This document shows, piece after piece, positions 51,204 to 63,968 of a DNA stretch of 64,000 nt. Under the pieces are notes generated by a model, which saw only the letters and a program-made list of their open reading frames with translations, searched no databases and had not been told where the DNA came from. The DNA is taken from contig ML664176.1 of NCBI GenBank assembly GCA_007570785.1, positions 609,296 to 673,295 of the forward strand, given 5' to 3'. The position numbers and the translations under genes are program-made. The first letter of the stretch is position 1. Every line of letters begins with the position of its first letter. Origin of the DNA: Antilocapra americana. Lineage: Eukaryota > Chordata > Mammalia > Artiodactyla > Antilocapridae.

Positions 51204-51233
51204 AAGAAGAAGAAGAAGAAGAAGAAGAAGAAG
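51199..51233. repeat. (GAA)n microsatellite in SINE tail
   Basis: About nine agaaga-type units directly after the A tail of the Bov-A2 SINE. Confidence 0.95.
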
Positions 51234-53064
51234 GTACATAGGGTTGGTTCAAAATAATTTAGTGGATAAAAATCAGATTTTATCAAATACCAGGATATCA
51301 GAGTAGCTTTACATTGTTCCCATTGAACTTCTTAGGAAGTATGGTTGCACAGTCTTATTGATCATAGCAGAAAACTCTGGCATTCTTGATATCGTTGATG
51401 ATGTGTAGCATCTTTTATGTACAGTGTCTGTTGCCTGACTACACTGTAAATAAGCAACAAAACATGATACTTAATCTCAAAGTTATGAGGAATAAGGAAT
51501 TAAGCATGTTGTATAGGGGGGATTTAACAGTACCTTAAGAAACAGTTGCCATCTATTTTGGTTTTGCTCCATGCAATCAAGTTGGGCACAAGAGAGAAGA
51601 AAATAAACTTATTTTCTGAGGTTTGAGAGTGTTAGGAAGTGGAATTTGCTATCATATCATTAGTGTATTCTGCTTTTGTTATTCCCACCCCTCCATTCAT
51701 TGCCCATGAATTAATTTAAGAAACAAAGAAGGCATCACAGAGTAGGCGAAATTTATAATCTATGTATCAATAGTTTCGTCCTTTAGTGCTCACCAAAAAG
51801 ACATAAAAAATTGTTTTGAGCTACAGAATCATATCTGGAAAGTATCAATAGACGTGTCATCAGTTACCAATCCTCTTCACCTGGACATTAAGGAGATTAA
51901 AGTTACTATAGGCATATAATAAACTTTCACTGGAGAAGAATCTTTCTTGACATCATTTGTTTTCCTTAAGGATAGTCAGAAAAAGGTTGTAAATGGAGGT
52001 ATATATTGTCACGTAAATGGTGACTCTCAAAAGAGATAAAGGAATCTAAATAGTGCTGCCTTCATTCTGAAACAATAACAGTTCAATGGCTGAATTCACA
52101 CCTTAATATTACACCAAACACAGGCTTATAAAAATAAGTTTTCAGTTGTGTGACATCATTACCACTCTTACAGAAAACAAGAGAAGCACTGTGCAGGACC
52201 ACAATGGTTTTGCTGCTCTTTCTGATAATTTAGTTTGTGCAAAAGATGCACTGTGTGGACCACTTATTCTTTATCACACCAAACCAACACCTTTAGAAGA
52301 AGATAAGACAGCTATGAATCAAGTCACATCTTTTCATCTTTCAGATTTCTACAAGATGTCTCAGGGTTCCATAGTGATATCAAGTGAGTGACAACTATAG
52401 TTACACAAAGCATGTGCAAACATTAATATACTTGTGTAGAATAGATCGACGCATATTTATCTTCAGCATTTGGAAATTACTTGCAAGAGTGATTCAGTGC
52501 CCTTGCCTCTTGCCTTGATAATCTCATATCTTCTAAGCAAAAGGATACAAATACTGCATAAGAACCTTACCACACTGAATTCAATGTGGAGTAAAATGAA
52601 AGATACCAAGGATGTAGAAGCCAGGCATTTACACAAGTGATTCTGATAGTTTGGCTCCTTCTGGTTTCTGCTCAGTTCCTACATCTTGGTCAGCAGATGT
52701 GACAGACTTAATTAAAACCTGCTATTTCTAAGATTTAAGATATTAAAGATGGTTTGGGTACATGAAGAGTCATCTCTGTTCTCATTTCATTAACAGTCTC
52801 CATAAGAGTCCATCATACTAACTGTTCCATACTAACATTTCCTTCCTCTGGAAGTAAAGTTAGAAAACCTTGAATAATTTCTCTTACTGCCCTTGTAATG
52901 ACACTTCAGCAGCACCCTTCCTTGTCTGAAACTCTTTCTCTGGATTAGACAATAAAAGTATGATTCTCATCTTGTGAATCATAGTTTTTGTTTAGTGTGC
53001 TCTAAGGAATTAAATTTAACCTTTCAGACAGAATTCCAGGTCTGTAAAGACCTCTGAGATCACC

Positions 53065-53195
53065 CAATCACACCCCTGACTTTTTAGCCAAGACAACTTG
53101 GGCTCAGAGAGGTACAGCGACTGTCCCGAGATTCCCAAGTTGGTGGGAGACACAGGAGAGATTTCCTACCCACATCTTCTCAGTCTCCAGCCATC
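53065..53195 (-). repeat. MIR-like remnant
   Basis: Reverse MIR-type core: acttgggctcagagaggtac, then gactgtcccgagattccc. Confidence 0.6.
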
Positions 53196-54084
53196 CTTCC
53201 CACTAGGTTGACCCTTACACCTCCTCATTTCACAGATGAAAAAACAGAACCAGTATCAATAGAAGTCACTCACTTGGGAGGAGTGAGCAGAGGGAGTGGC
53301 TAGTGGAGGTCTTGGCAGCCACAGTGGGTCTGACCTTGATGACATGAAACACAGGACAGTTCATGGTTCACAGTGGTGGTGGAAGGGAGATGCAGAGAGC
53401 TTTGGAATCATAGGCACAACAGCAGGCAGCTGGGGGTGGAGAGAGTTATCAAGGGGGAGAAGGTCCTGGCAGATTGAAAAAAATTATGGTGTTACCAAAG
53501 AGGAAAATTATACTGAAAGAAAACTGTGTTCACTGGACATTTTCTCCCAGTTTCAGTCCTGGCCACCATGCACTTAGACGTACCTAGAGATACAGAAAGT
53601 TAACTTGCCTCTACCACTCCCTGGAAGGCTAGGTAATTATTAGCTGTCTCCACTCTCCACATGTTGAGAATGAAAGGTATATAGAACAGGGACCAGTCTT
53701 TCCTCCTCATCCAGTATTCTTAGTGCCTAGTTTCGTGCATGACATACGTAGGAATGAACAGATTAGAGAATTTCATCACCTGCTTCTAGAGGGAATGAAA
53801 GGGTTGTTAAAGCTATCCTGGACAGTTCTAGGCATTTTCTTCATGGAAACCATGAAGAGAACCAAAATAAATGAAAGAATTCCTACTTTATCATAAAAAC
53901 AAAACAAACATAAATCACTTGGGAAAAGCAAGTGATTCTTTTCTGAACTACATTTACCACCCAAAGCTGTCAAAGGAACTTACAGGATTAAAAAAAAAAA
54001 AGGCCAGGGTTAGGCGTGGGGAGGCCAGGAGGACAGCACATGGATGGCCTGTGTGGGCTGTCAGATGGCAAGAAGTAGCTTTAG

Positions 54085-54300
54085 AGATAGAAATCTGGAC
54101 CCGAAAGCTGAGCTGGCCACTTATTAACTCAGTGACCACAGGCAAGTTATTTAACCTCCCATCCTCCATTGCATAATTCGTACCTCAGAGGTAGCAGTAA
54201 TGACTTCACAAGGTTGTTAGAAGGCTCAATGTGAGATGATATATAAATGACTATCTCAATGCCTGGTACAAACTGGTAGCCCTATTACTATTATTACATG
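54085..54300 (+). repeat. MIR SINE
   Basis: Forward MIR: ccacttattaactcagtgac, gcaagttatttaacctccc, then atgcctggtacaaactggt. Confidence 0.8.
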
Positions 54301-54619
54301 AGCTATTGATCTTTTTATCTGATCTCAGATAATACTCAATAATCAAAGTCAATCTCCATCTGCTTTTCTAAACCAGGAGTTACTGCTTTATCCTGGGATA
54401 AGGTCAAGGTGGCAAGTGGATTTCAGCTCATTTTCCCAAGTCAGATGGATTTCTAGTGGATGCTTGGGATGTTGGTCGTGATGAACAGTGCTCTGGTTGA
54501 TTGTGATGTCTGCCAAAGCTGTGGGGCCAGGCTCGTTGGTGCTAATATTAGAAGTGGTAAGCCTCTTCTAGTGTCACAGAGTAACACCTACATTAATATT
54601 ATATAACAAAGCATAAAGA

Positions 54620-54840
54620 AACAGAAAGAAGGGGTTACGAGTCAGGTGGTCTGGGTTCTAACTCTAGCTCTGTAACTAACTAGCTAAAATGATTTTGTTC
54701 CAGTCACTGCTTCTCCATGAAATCACTTTCTTTTCAAATTCTGTGATTTACCAATCTTGAATTTTAAAATGCAAGCAAAAAAATACATAAGGCAGGGCCT
54801 GGCCTCCAGGAAGTCCTTGATGGTTATCTGTTGAGATCAT
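54620..54840 (+). repeat. MIR remnant
   Basis: Forward MIR: gagtcaggtggtctgggttc, actctagctctgtaactaac, then gcctggcctccaggaagt. Confidence 0.65.
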
Positions 54841-55074
54841 TTGAACAAAAAATAATAGCCGAAGTTTTTCACACAGAAATGTTAACAGTTAAGTATTTTC
54901 TGTCCTCATTCAAAAAGTTTGACTCTTCCTACCAATGAAGAATAAATTTGAAAGGAGAAAAAAATTACCATATTTTTGGCACTAAAAAAAAAGAAAGATC
55001 AGCTAGTGCTTAGGGATGCTCTAAGAAAGACAAGGCTGTTGAGAATATGGCAGCTCTTTTATAACCAAGGCACC

Positions 55075-55090
55075 ATTTAAAAATAGCTGG
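55075..55090. promoter_or_regulatory. MEF2-like motif next to an E-box-like site
   Basis: ttaaaaatag fits the MEF2 consensus YTAWWWWTAR and is followed by ctgg and, downstream, aattaatta. Motif only; no other support. Confidence 0.25.
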
Positions 55091-56814
55091 AATTAATTAC
55101 GGAGCTAATGACCCATTGAAAGGCTGATTTAAATACCAAAGGCAGCACTGAACAATCATGGAAAATATGGTTTAAAAGGGTTTGAGAGAGCAGAAACTAG
55201 GAACAGCAATTGAAACAAAAACCACATTATCGGAGGACACTAGCTATTTTGGTGAGAAACATTCAGGATGTGAACATCTCAGGGGAGTTTTCAGACTGGG
55301 TAAGAGAAGCCACTGGGATCAAGAGAAAGACAAGAAGATGCCACAGACGGTCACCTGCTTGGAAAAGAAAGGCCTCTATTGAGCATTCACCCTTAACAAA
55401 CAGCTCCCTCTATCACCCAGACTTTTCCCCATCCCCGTCCCACCTCTACTTTCCTGATATCCCTACCCATCTTTACAGTGCCATAGGATAAAATGAAAAT
55501 TTCCACAGAGAGGAAAACAGATACTTTAATAAGTCTCTGGCTATTTTAGAGCTGTATTATCTCCGTGAGTTTCCTGTGTCTCGGTCCTCTGTGCCTTGCA
55601 TCCACACCACCGTCAGCCAAAGAAGAGGTGATAATCTTCTTCAGTGTGCCCTACTTGCCAGGCAAAAGTGATACCACTGCACTTCTGTAGCTTCTCTCTG
55701 TACCAAAATGGCCTTTCTGCATGTCAGTACCCTGGGAGCACACCGGGTGGCCAGAGCTGGAAGAGTTTCATTACTTCATTCATACCCATTTATTAAGTAC
55801 ATTACTCCTACCCCTATTTACTGCAGCCCAGACGTGCCTTGCAGTTGCCTTGCTGAGTTAAAAGTGCAATGGAATCAAAAGGTTCCAAAGCCCTTGAGAT
55901 CTCAAGGTGGAGAGGTGGGGGTGGTGGTGAGGCACTCTTGACGTATATTGGTTTCAAGGAGCAAATATAAATTTTAGTATAAATTGCTGCTCACAATAAC
56001 GCTTTTAAACCCACAATTATTTATACTGTACTACTCAAGGAACCCTATAATTATTCCAAAAGCGCTTGCCAACGTCTGCCCTGTTTCATAATTGCCAACA
56101 CAGCCTTGTTGAAAAGAATGAGTGCCTATGTTTAAATTCTGTTTGGTATTAGGTTCCTGTTTGAAACAAGAAGTGATTGCATGACATTGTGATCTTCAAG
56201 CAGAATGGGGCCAATAAAGGAAAAAAGAACTGTGTTCACAGGTGGGAAGAGAGGGAAGACCAGAGAACACTCATATCACTTGACATTTTCTTCTACTGCT
56301 TTTCTAAGAAAGACTGTCATCTGTTGAGCAAAATAACTTTGAAGAAACTTAAAACAAAATGTTTCAAGCAATAGTTACTTGAAAGAAAAATGATAAACCC
56401 TCTTTTCCATCTTCCCCTCTCCTACCTGCCCAGAGAACATCTTCCCACTTGCGGCCTTTACTTTCAGTGAATCTGGGTAGTGACTGTGGAACCACAGCTT
56501 ACACATCTTGAAACACCCATCTGTAGGTCACTTGACTTTGTTGACCTATTTTCTGCTATTTCTTTCTGTTACACAAATCTCCCCCACTTGAAACAGGAGT
56601 TTGTCTACGTTCCCAAGAAGCACAGATGACAGAAGGATATCCCATTAACCATAATGGATGCTTTTAGAGCATCTGCCATCTCAGATGAGTATTTAGGGGA
56701 AAAAAAAATGGGATACCTCTTGGGTGCTTCTCATCTTTATTTCATGCTCTCTCTCCTTCAGACCCATCCAATTGTTTGTGGATGGCGGGGTGGGGTGGGT
56801 GGTGCTCTGCATTC

Positions 56815-56817
<3 letters not shown>

Positions 56818-56867
<50 letters not shown>
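56818..56867. repeat. (TG)n microsatellite at SINE tail
   Basis: About 24 uninterrupted TG units, ending gcacgc at the tail side of the Bov-tA that follows. Confidence 0.97.
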
Positions 56868-57083
56868 ACGCTAAGTAGGTTTAGTTGTGCCCAACTCTTT
56901 GCAGCCCTAGGGACTGTTGTCCATCAGGCTCCTTGGTCGATGAGATTCTCCAGGCAAGAATACTGTAGTGGAGTGCCATGCCCTCCTCCAGGGGATCTTC
57001 CCAGTCCAGGGATTGAACCCACATCTCTTACATCTTCTGCATTGGCAGGCAGGTTCTTTACCACTAGTACCACCTACATTCCC
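56868..57083 (-). repeat. Bov-tA SINE
   Basis: Reverse copy: cgctaagtaggtttagttgt to taccactagtaccacc. Confidence 0.92.
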
Positions 57084-57126
57084 TAGTCATCGCCAAATGA
57101 AATCTATCCTCAAAACTGAAGGTGCT

Positions 57127-57296
57127 CTCTTACTGTGTTCCATCCTCAACTTGGTGCAATGTAATGATCTAAAGGGGTGGGATGGGGGGTGGGAGGGAGG
57201 CTCAAGAGAGAAGGGATATATGTATACATGTGAGTGATCTACTTTGCTTTACAGCAGAAACTAACACAACATTGTAAAGGAACTATACTAAACAAA
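57127..57296 (+). mobile_element. Young 5'-truncated ruminant L1 with 16-bp target-site duplication
   Basis: About 170 bp of L1 3' end (ggtgggagggaggctcaag, cagcagaaactaacacaac, attgtaaaggaactatac). Flanked by perfect copies of caaaactgaaggtgct at 57111-57126 and 57297-57312. Confidence 0.93.
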
Positions 57297-57689
57297 CAAA
57301 ACTGAAGGTGCTGTGGATAGTTTTATGAATAGGAACGCGGAGAAAAAAATCTGGCCTAAGTGATAACCTGTGATTTTAAACCATTGATCCTTACCTTATC
57401 CCAGGCCCCTTCTCTTTCACAAGCTCATCATAAAAACATAGAGAACTAAGGTAGTTATCTGAAAACAAGTTTTGTAAAACTCACCTAAACATTTCAGGGA
57501 AATTTTTTCCTACTCTGAGGATCCAGGCTATCTCCCTAGTTCTGTTTATTCTGTAGGTGAAGAGAGTACCATTGACTATTCCTCACACTCTGAGAAGGTA
57601 GGGCAGGTGAAAGTGCTGTGGGCCCATCAAAGTCACAGGCATGAATCCACTGGCCACTCACAGAGGTCCTCTACACCTGGGACTTCATG

Positions 57690-57930
57690 CTTTCCCTTTG
57701 CTAGCCATCATTCTAGGTTCTACTGGAGACTCCATGTTTGATTCAAACTGTACTTCCTCCAAAAAGCCTTCTAAAATGAAGAAACCTTGCACATAAAACA
57801 GATGTTTCTCTCCACCATTCATGGATCCAGTGTGAACTTCCTTATCTTCCTTTTATGAATATCTTACCTTCCCATCTTCCCTCCAGGAACATTTGTATGT
57901 CCACACTAATTCAATGATAAATGACAAGAA
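57690..57930. repeat. Possible L2 remnant
   Basis: ctgtacttcctccaaaaagcct resembles the 3' region of L2, but the remainder is too decayed to be sure. Confidence 0.3.
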
Positions 57931-58431
57931 ACAGATTTCTTGGAGCATGTATTTCCTACTCTCCCCCCTCCTTTTTTTAAGTAAGAAGTGGATTTATTTA
58001 GAGAGAATCACACACCGCAGACAGAGTATGGGCCATCACAGAAGACAAGAGGCCCTGGAATATGGTGTGGTTAGTTTTTAATGGGCTAGGTAACTTCACA
58101 GGCTAATGAATGGGGGGATTATTTCAACTATTTTGGAGAAGGAGTGGACATTTCCAGCAATTGGGCCACTGCCCACTTTTCACCTTTTATGGTTGGCTTT
58201 GGAACTGTCATGGTGCTGGTGGGTGTGTCATTCAGCCTAAATGCTAAGGTATTACAGGAAGTGTATAACAAAGCTCAAGGTCTACTGGAAATTGAATCTT
58301 TTGTCATCTTAGACCTAGTTGGTTCTAACCAGTTTTTGTCATGTTGAAACATACATTTCTGTAACATCTCCAAATGTCTGAACATCCCCAAATGCTTGAA
58401 CAGCAACAAATACCCCATAGTATCCCTTTAA

Positions 58432-59032
58432 ACAGTCAACTCCAGCTTTCTGACTTTATTTTCTTGGGCTCCACAAGCACTGCAGATGGTGATTGCAGCC
58501 ATAAATTAAAAGATGTTTGTTCCTTGGAAGAAAAGCTATGACAAGCCTGGACAGCATAACAAAAAGCAGAGATATTACTTTACTGACAAAGGTCCATATA
58601 TATTTTCCAGTAGTCATGTATGGATGTGAGAGCTGGACTATAAAGAAAGCTGAGTGCCAAAGAACTGATGCTTTTGAACTGTGGTGTTGGAGAAGACTCT
58701 TGAGAGTCCCTTGGACTGCAAGGAGATCCAACCAGTCCATCCTAAAGGAAATCAGTCCTGAATATTCATTGGAAGGACTGATGCTGAAGCTGAAACTCCA
58801 ATACTTTGGCCACCTGATGCAAAGAGCTGACTCACTGGAAAAGACCCTGATGCTAGGAAGATTGAAGGTGGGAGGAGAAGGGGACAACAGAGGATGAGAT
58901 GGTTGGATGGCATCACTGACTCGAAGAACATGAGTTTAAGTAAACTCTGGGAGTTGGTGATGGATAGGGAAGCCTGGTATGATGCAGTTCAGGGGATGGC
59001 AGAGTCGGACACGACTGACCGATTGAACTGTA
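58432..59032 (+). mobile_element. BovB LINE 3' end (about 600 bp)
   Basis: Forward BovB: ggctccacaagcactgcaga to gacacgactgaccgattgaa. An open stretch (58517-58897) encodes the C-terminal part of the element's protein ([53 protein letters not shown]) and is a decayed fossil rather than a host gene. It is 5'-truncated. Confidence 0.93.
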
Positions 59033-60713
59033 CTTTCTGATTTAATTCCACTGTCACTGGATGTCTTTTTCTCCTTTTGTACTAATGAAATTCCTCCTCC
59101 TTCTTGCTGGTGGGAAAATTTTTCTGCTACTAATATTCTTTCTGGCCAGTATTCTGATTCTGTGAAGGCTAAACTTCAAGTTGTTGTGGAAGAATCTGCC
59201 TTATTCCTCTATAGTCATACCTAAAATTAACCCACTTCCTTAAGTAAGATCTAAATTGCACACAACAGTTATGGTTACCTGGGAACTAGAGAGTAGGGCT
59301 TTTTGGCCCTAGAAGAGTATGTGTAAGATGTGGCTTGGCCTTCATTTGGAAGCAGCAAACATCACAGAGGTTGTGGTTACATGACAGGAAGGTCCAGGAT
59401 GGTGAACACTGTGTTTTGGCTAAGTTACTTTGTACTATTATGTAATGAACTACAAGCTCAGCCTTGCTTGAGTTTAAATAACCAGAGTCAACTGTTACAA
59501 GCTCTGGGATGGGAGGATAAACACAGGAAATTCTGTCCTCCACCCTCCCATGTGTCAAGCCCACCATTCATCGGGAACATATTCCTTTGTAAGAGAAACA
59601 TCTCTTACAAACAGAAGTCGTTTTCTAGATAGTTCTCTCAAAGAATGCAATGAAGTAAATTCTCCTAACTGCCAAAACCTTTGTGAACATTATGTATTTT
59701 AGAGCCTCACCAGAGCAAACAACAATGAATCTCAGCTGATTAGAGCCTTACTGAGTAATTTGGGATAGTTAAATTTTCTGATAGTTGGAGTTTTATCCAA
59801 GCAAGTACATAAAAACAAAGGGCGTAGCTATCCTAAATCTTTGTTATGAAATATTTCTAAAATCATGATATATGTCTCTTCTTAGAATATTTAGAATATA
59901 ATTTACTCTTTCCTGATGATGAAGTAATCATTACAAAACTTATTTTCAAACTTATTAGAAACTTCTCAAAACAGTACAGAATTATACACTGTAAGACTCT
60001 TAAGACCCTTTATATGACATTTTGCCCCAAAGCTAAATGCCTAGTCTCTTGTCCCTTTTATAGTTTTTCCCTCTTTACCAGTTTTCTTTCTTCCATCCAT
60101 ACACATATGCTATGTGTCATGAGGCCTTCCTTCTACTTATAATTAATATTTCCTCTTAGCATTAGCTATGTGCTTGGAACCCTACCAGATAATCAAACTG
60201 GTCAGAGGACTCATATAAAAACCAGTTATAAATAGGATGGATTTGGTCTACAGGGATTTCCTCTGAGTCAAGCTCATGAGCTGTTGTGCTTGAACTTTGG
60301 GACTCTGTTTTGGCAACCAAAAGGCCTATTTGCTTACTGCCTAAGTCCTCAGATAGTTCCTGATAGATGAGGTTGCAAAAGGACAGATTTATCACAGGCG
60401 AAATATTGCTATAGCAAGAAGGCAAACAGTTATTGTAAGACCATGTTCTACAAGCTATCCAGAGAAAGTGTGTGCAGAGAATGTAACAATCGCCTTCTGT
60501 TACTGGCATTAGGGCCTGATAATTATAGAAAGCTCATTCATTTTATGAAAGTTTTTCAGACACTTCTCAATGCCTTCAAGTAGATATGTTTTAAGGAACA
60601 GCAAACTGATGTGATATTACTTTAGCAAGACAAATTTTATGCTCTCCCTAAATATTCCAAGCCAAATATATAGACTTAATAAATTCTGGCTACTGTCTTT
60701 TTCCCTTTGTTAT

Positions 60714-60843
60714 AGATAGCATCACTGACTCAATGGATATGAATCTGAGCAAACTCCAGGAGATAATGAAGGATGGGGAGCCTGGCATGTTGCTCTCCAT
60801 GGGTTGCAGAGTCAGACACAGCTTACCAACTGAACAACAACAA
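60714..60843 (+). mobile_element. BovB LINE terminal fragment
   Basis: Last 130 bp of BovB, forward: gcatcactgactcaatggat to gcttaccaactgaacaac. Confidence 0.88.
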
Positions 60844-61079
60844 TGTAATCCAAAGCTACTATTGTTGATATTTTTAAAGGGCTCACTTAACTTATAACAA
60901 GAAGTCTATGAATGATTTGAATGTGTGATTTCATTTTGAACCATGTCAACCAATCATCTGTCATGCATATATAGCAAAGCAAGTCTTTAAGTCTTTATGT
61001 TTCCTATGAGACTATATTAAATTTAAATCTCTCTAGAGAATCTGACTCAATTCTGAAGGAGATTTAGGTTGAAAATGAT

Positions 61080-61249
61080 TATGCTGTTCAGTTGCTCAGT
61101 CAAGTCCACCTCTTTGCGAACCCAAGAACCACAGCACGCCAGGCTTCCCGGTCCTTCACTATCTCCTGGAATCTGCTCAAACTCATGTCCATTGAGATGA
61201 TGATGTCATCCAGCCATCTCATTCCCTGTCACTCCCTTCTCCTCTGTTA
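61080..61249 (-). mobile_element. BovB LINE terminal fragment
   Basis: Last 170 bp of BovB, reverse: gttcagttgctcagtcaagt to ctgtcactcccttctcctct. Confidence 0.88.
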
Positions 61250-62439
61250 AAATGTACGTCACTTAAAAACACAGACTAACGGGAGTACTTAAAAAATGGT
61301 TTTTCTTTTCTTTGGGTTTCTTTTTGTTTTCAAGAGTGCTTTCTGAAACAATCAAAAATCATGTGCTCTAACCAGGGTCAAGTTGCCCCAGTCACACCCT
61401 TAATATTTTATGGACACAGAAACTGAGCTGCCATTCCATTTTTTAAATGTTTAGGCTTAATAACTGTATTCAAGTAGTTATCTTTCCTCTAATGTGGCTG
61501 CCTGGGCAATTTGTGGATTTGCCCTTAGCAGCAGCTGCTAATATTTAACTGTAATTTTAGACAAAATCTTTTTTCCTATTTAAAATTTATACAGGCTTAC
61601 TGAATAGAATTTAGAAAATCAAGTATAAAAAAATATTTTCATAGGCTTCACTCCTAGAGATAATCAAGGTTTTAAATATGTGCATGCCTTTACATGTATA
61701 TCTTCACATATACATTATGATGGTGATATTTTAACATGAGTGATCCCATACACACGATTTTAATTTGAACTTTTTGAATATTAGAAAACACAAATATTTA
61801 TAAGAGATTGACACAATTGCAATTGTGATAAAAAGTGATAAAGAAAATTTTAAAACTCTTTAACTTTGAAATGAATACAATAATTTCACACAGTGTTGTC
61901 AGTTCAAGAAAACTTAAGGAAGGTGCTTTAACCGCAAGATGGCTCCCGAGGTTTTGGACTTCCTTCCATAGATTCCAAAGTGTAAAATACCAAAGCATTT
62001 TTTTTTAAAGGGTCAGGTAAAACAGAAGAAAAGCAAATATAAATCCAAAACTATGTCAATAGAAGTTGAAATTCTCCCAAAATGAACACAGAGCTAGTCT
62101 ACCAAAGCAAATCCAAAATGAGGTGAGTATTCGAATATTCAGACAAAATTTCGTTATTGAAAAAAACCCACCATACTTGCTGAACACCTACTATATGCAA
62201 GATGCTGACTATGCAAACATCAGGTGTGCCAGACAACTGCCCAGCCCTTTTTGCCTCTCTGCCTAAATGGATATGCCCGCCATTTTCCGTGTGGGATTAT
62301 ACTCCGTGTATTTTGGCTTAAGTGTACATTTATTCTAATGGACAGAAGATATTAAACAGGCTTTGATTTAGAAGGTATCTCATTTCACTTCAAAACACAG
62401 TTTGCTTTCTGTGGTGACCTAAATGGGAACGAAATCCAA

Positions 62440-62538
62440 AAATGATGGGATTGATGTAAGCATATAGCTGATTTACTTTGCTGTACAGCAGAAACTTAAC
62501 AACATAATAAAGCAACTGTATTTCATTAAAAAAAATGA
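62440..62538 (+). mobile_element. Short ruminant L1 3' tail
   Basis: Forward L1 end: gatttactttgctgtacagc, agaaacttaacaacataat, then an A run. Confidence 0.82.
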
Positions 62539-62716
62539 AATCTACCTTATGAGTTTGATAGGAAAGTTTCATGAGATTTTATTTTAGCCCCTGTGTATAT
62601 TCTCCATCTACAGTAGTGCTGAAGATCACAGGATTTCTGTTTTGCCACTTATATAAATAGATCTCAGGAAGATTTCCTTAAGCTTCAGTTTCTTCATGTG
62701 TAGCATGGGGATCTTT

Positions 62717-62731
62717 TTTTTTTTTTGACAA
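62717..62731. repeat. poly-T tract
   Basis: About 14 consecutive T residues; a second run of about 12 is at 62969-62980. Confidence 0.85.
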
Positions 62732-63244
62732 CACCTTTAATTTATGCTTTTCAAAGAATGATGCAGATGAAAAGTATTACCAATATTCAAGGTTTTTCTT
62801 AAAAATGCTTTGTAATAGCACATCATAAAGAGAGTTTTTTAATTGATATTTTCATACATTTTTTTTCCCTCTTTACCATATCCCATAGCCTAGGGGAAAA
62901 TATAGAAAAAGTGGAAAAGTAAAAAAGAAAAATGAACAAATTAAGAGGGATATATAGCCTGCAGAGTTTTTTTTTTTTTAAGTTTTAAAAATTTGACTTA
63001 CAGGGGTCTTACTACTCATTTCATGGTGTTCTAAAAACAAAATGAGATAGTACAGTGCTTGTGGGACAAAGGACTCTGAGTAAATGTAGGAAACTGGCTT
63101 TCCAGAAGTTCAAATCATGGCTTTTCCTGTGTAGCAACATCACGGACATTGCTTATCAGAGAATGTGGGTTTTAACTCGCTGTGGTTCACTCTGAGTTGT
63201 CCCTGGGAAACTGGTTCCAACATGGTGGATACACACACTGGTAA

Positions 63245-63468
63245 AGTGAAAGTGTTAGTTGCACAGTTCTGTCCACCTCTTTGAGACGCCCCCTGCCCCC
63301 CGGACTGTAGCCCGCCAAGGTCCTCTGTCCATGGGATTTCGCAGGCAAGAATACTGGAATGGGCAGCCATTCCCGTCTCCAGGGGATCTTCCCAACCCAG
63401 GAATTGAATTCAGGTCTCCTGCATTGCAGGCAGTAATTCTTTACTATCTGAGCCACCAGGGAAGCCAC
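63245..63468 (-). repeat. Bov-tA SINE
   Basis: Reverse copy: gaaagtgttagttgcacagt to gagccaccagggaagcc. Tail-proximal part has an extra C-rich stretch (gccccctgccccccgg). Confidence 0.93.
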
Positions 63469-63724
63469 TTTCACATCTACAACAGTGGCCTATATATTTA
63501 CTCAACAGGGATCGTGGCCCTCAGGTTTGGGTGAAATGCTCTCATGGCCTTAGATCCAGCCCTCACTTGTCTTCTCATGTGCAAACCCCCACCCCCACCC
63601 CACCAGCCTTCGAACTTAAGCCTGCTTGGCACCACACACTTCTTTGCTTTAGCCTGTGAATTATGTGTCCAGACAATGACTCTGACTGTTGAGAAAGGTG
63701 TATGCTTACAGCCAGTTCAGAGCA

Positions 63725-63968
63725 CAGCTATGGAGACATGGTTGAGAGGCTTAGGAGTCAGACACCCAAATGCAAATCCTAGCTCACAAATCCCTTGCAC
63801 CACGTGGCCTCATGCGAGTCGCTCTGACCAACCGCTCCAATCCTCAGCTCCCCTCGTCTGTAAGAGGGAGTTCCTACTTAGGGAGCTGTTAAAAGTGAAA
63901 TGTAACCAGGCGTGTGGACTCCTGAGGCCAGGGCCTGGAAGACAGAAAAGATGCAATAAATGACAGCT
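63725..63968 (+). repeat. MIR SINE
   Basis: Forward MIR: atggttgagaggcttaggag, cctcagctcccctcgtctgt, then gatgcaataaatgacagctt. Confidence 0.75.

Noticed and set aside
52146..52391. 81-residue open frame on the plus strand (MCDIITTLTENKRS...)
   Set aside because: I do not recognise the protein and see no splice sites, promoter or upstream coding context. It could be a fragment of an old processed copy, but a chance frame is as likely. A protein-database search would decide; a match over most of its length would revive it.
58517..58897. 126-residue open frame as a host gene
   Set aside because: It translates the C-terminal part of a 5'-truncated BovB LINE (WTARRSNQSILKE and neighbours).
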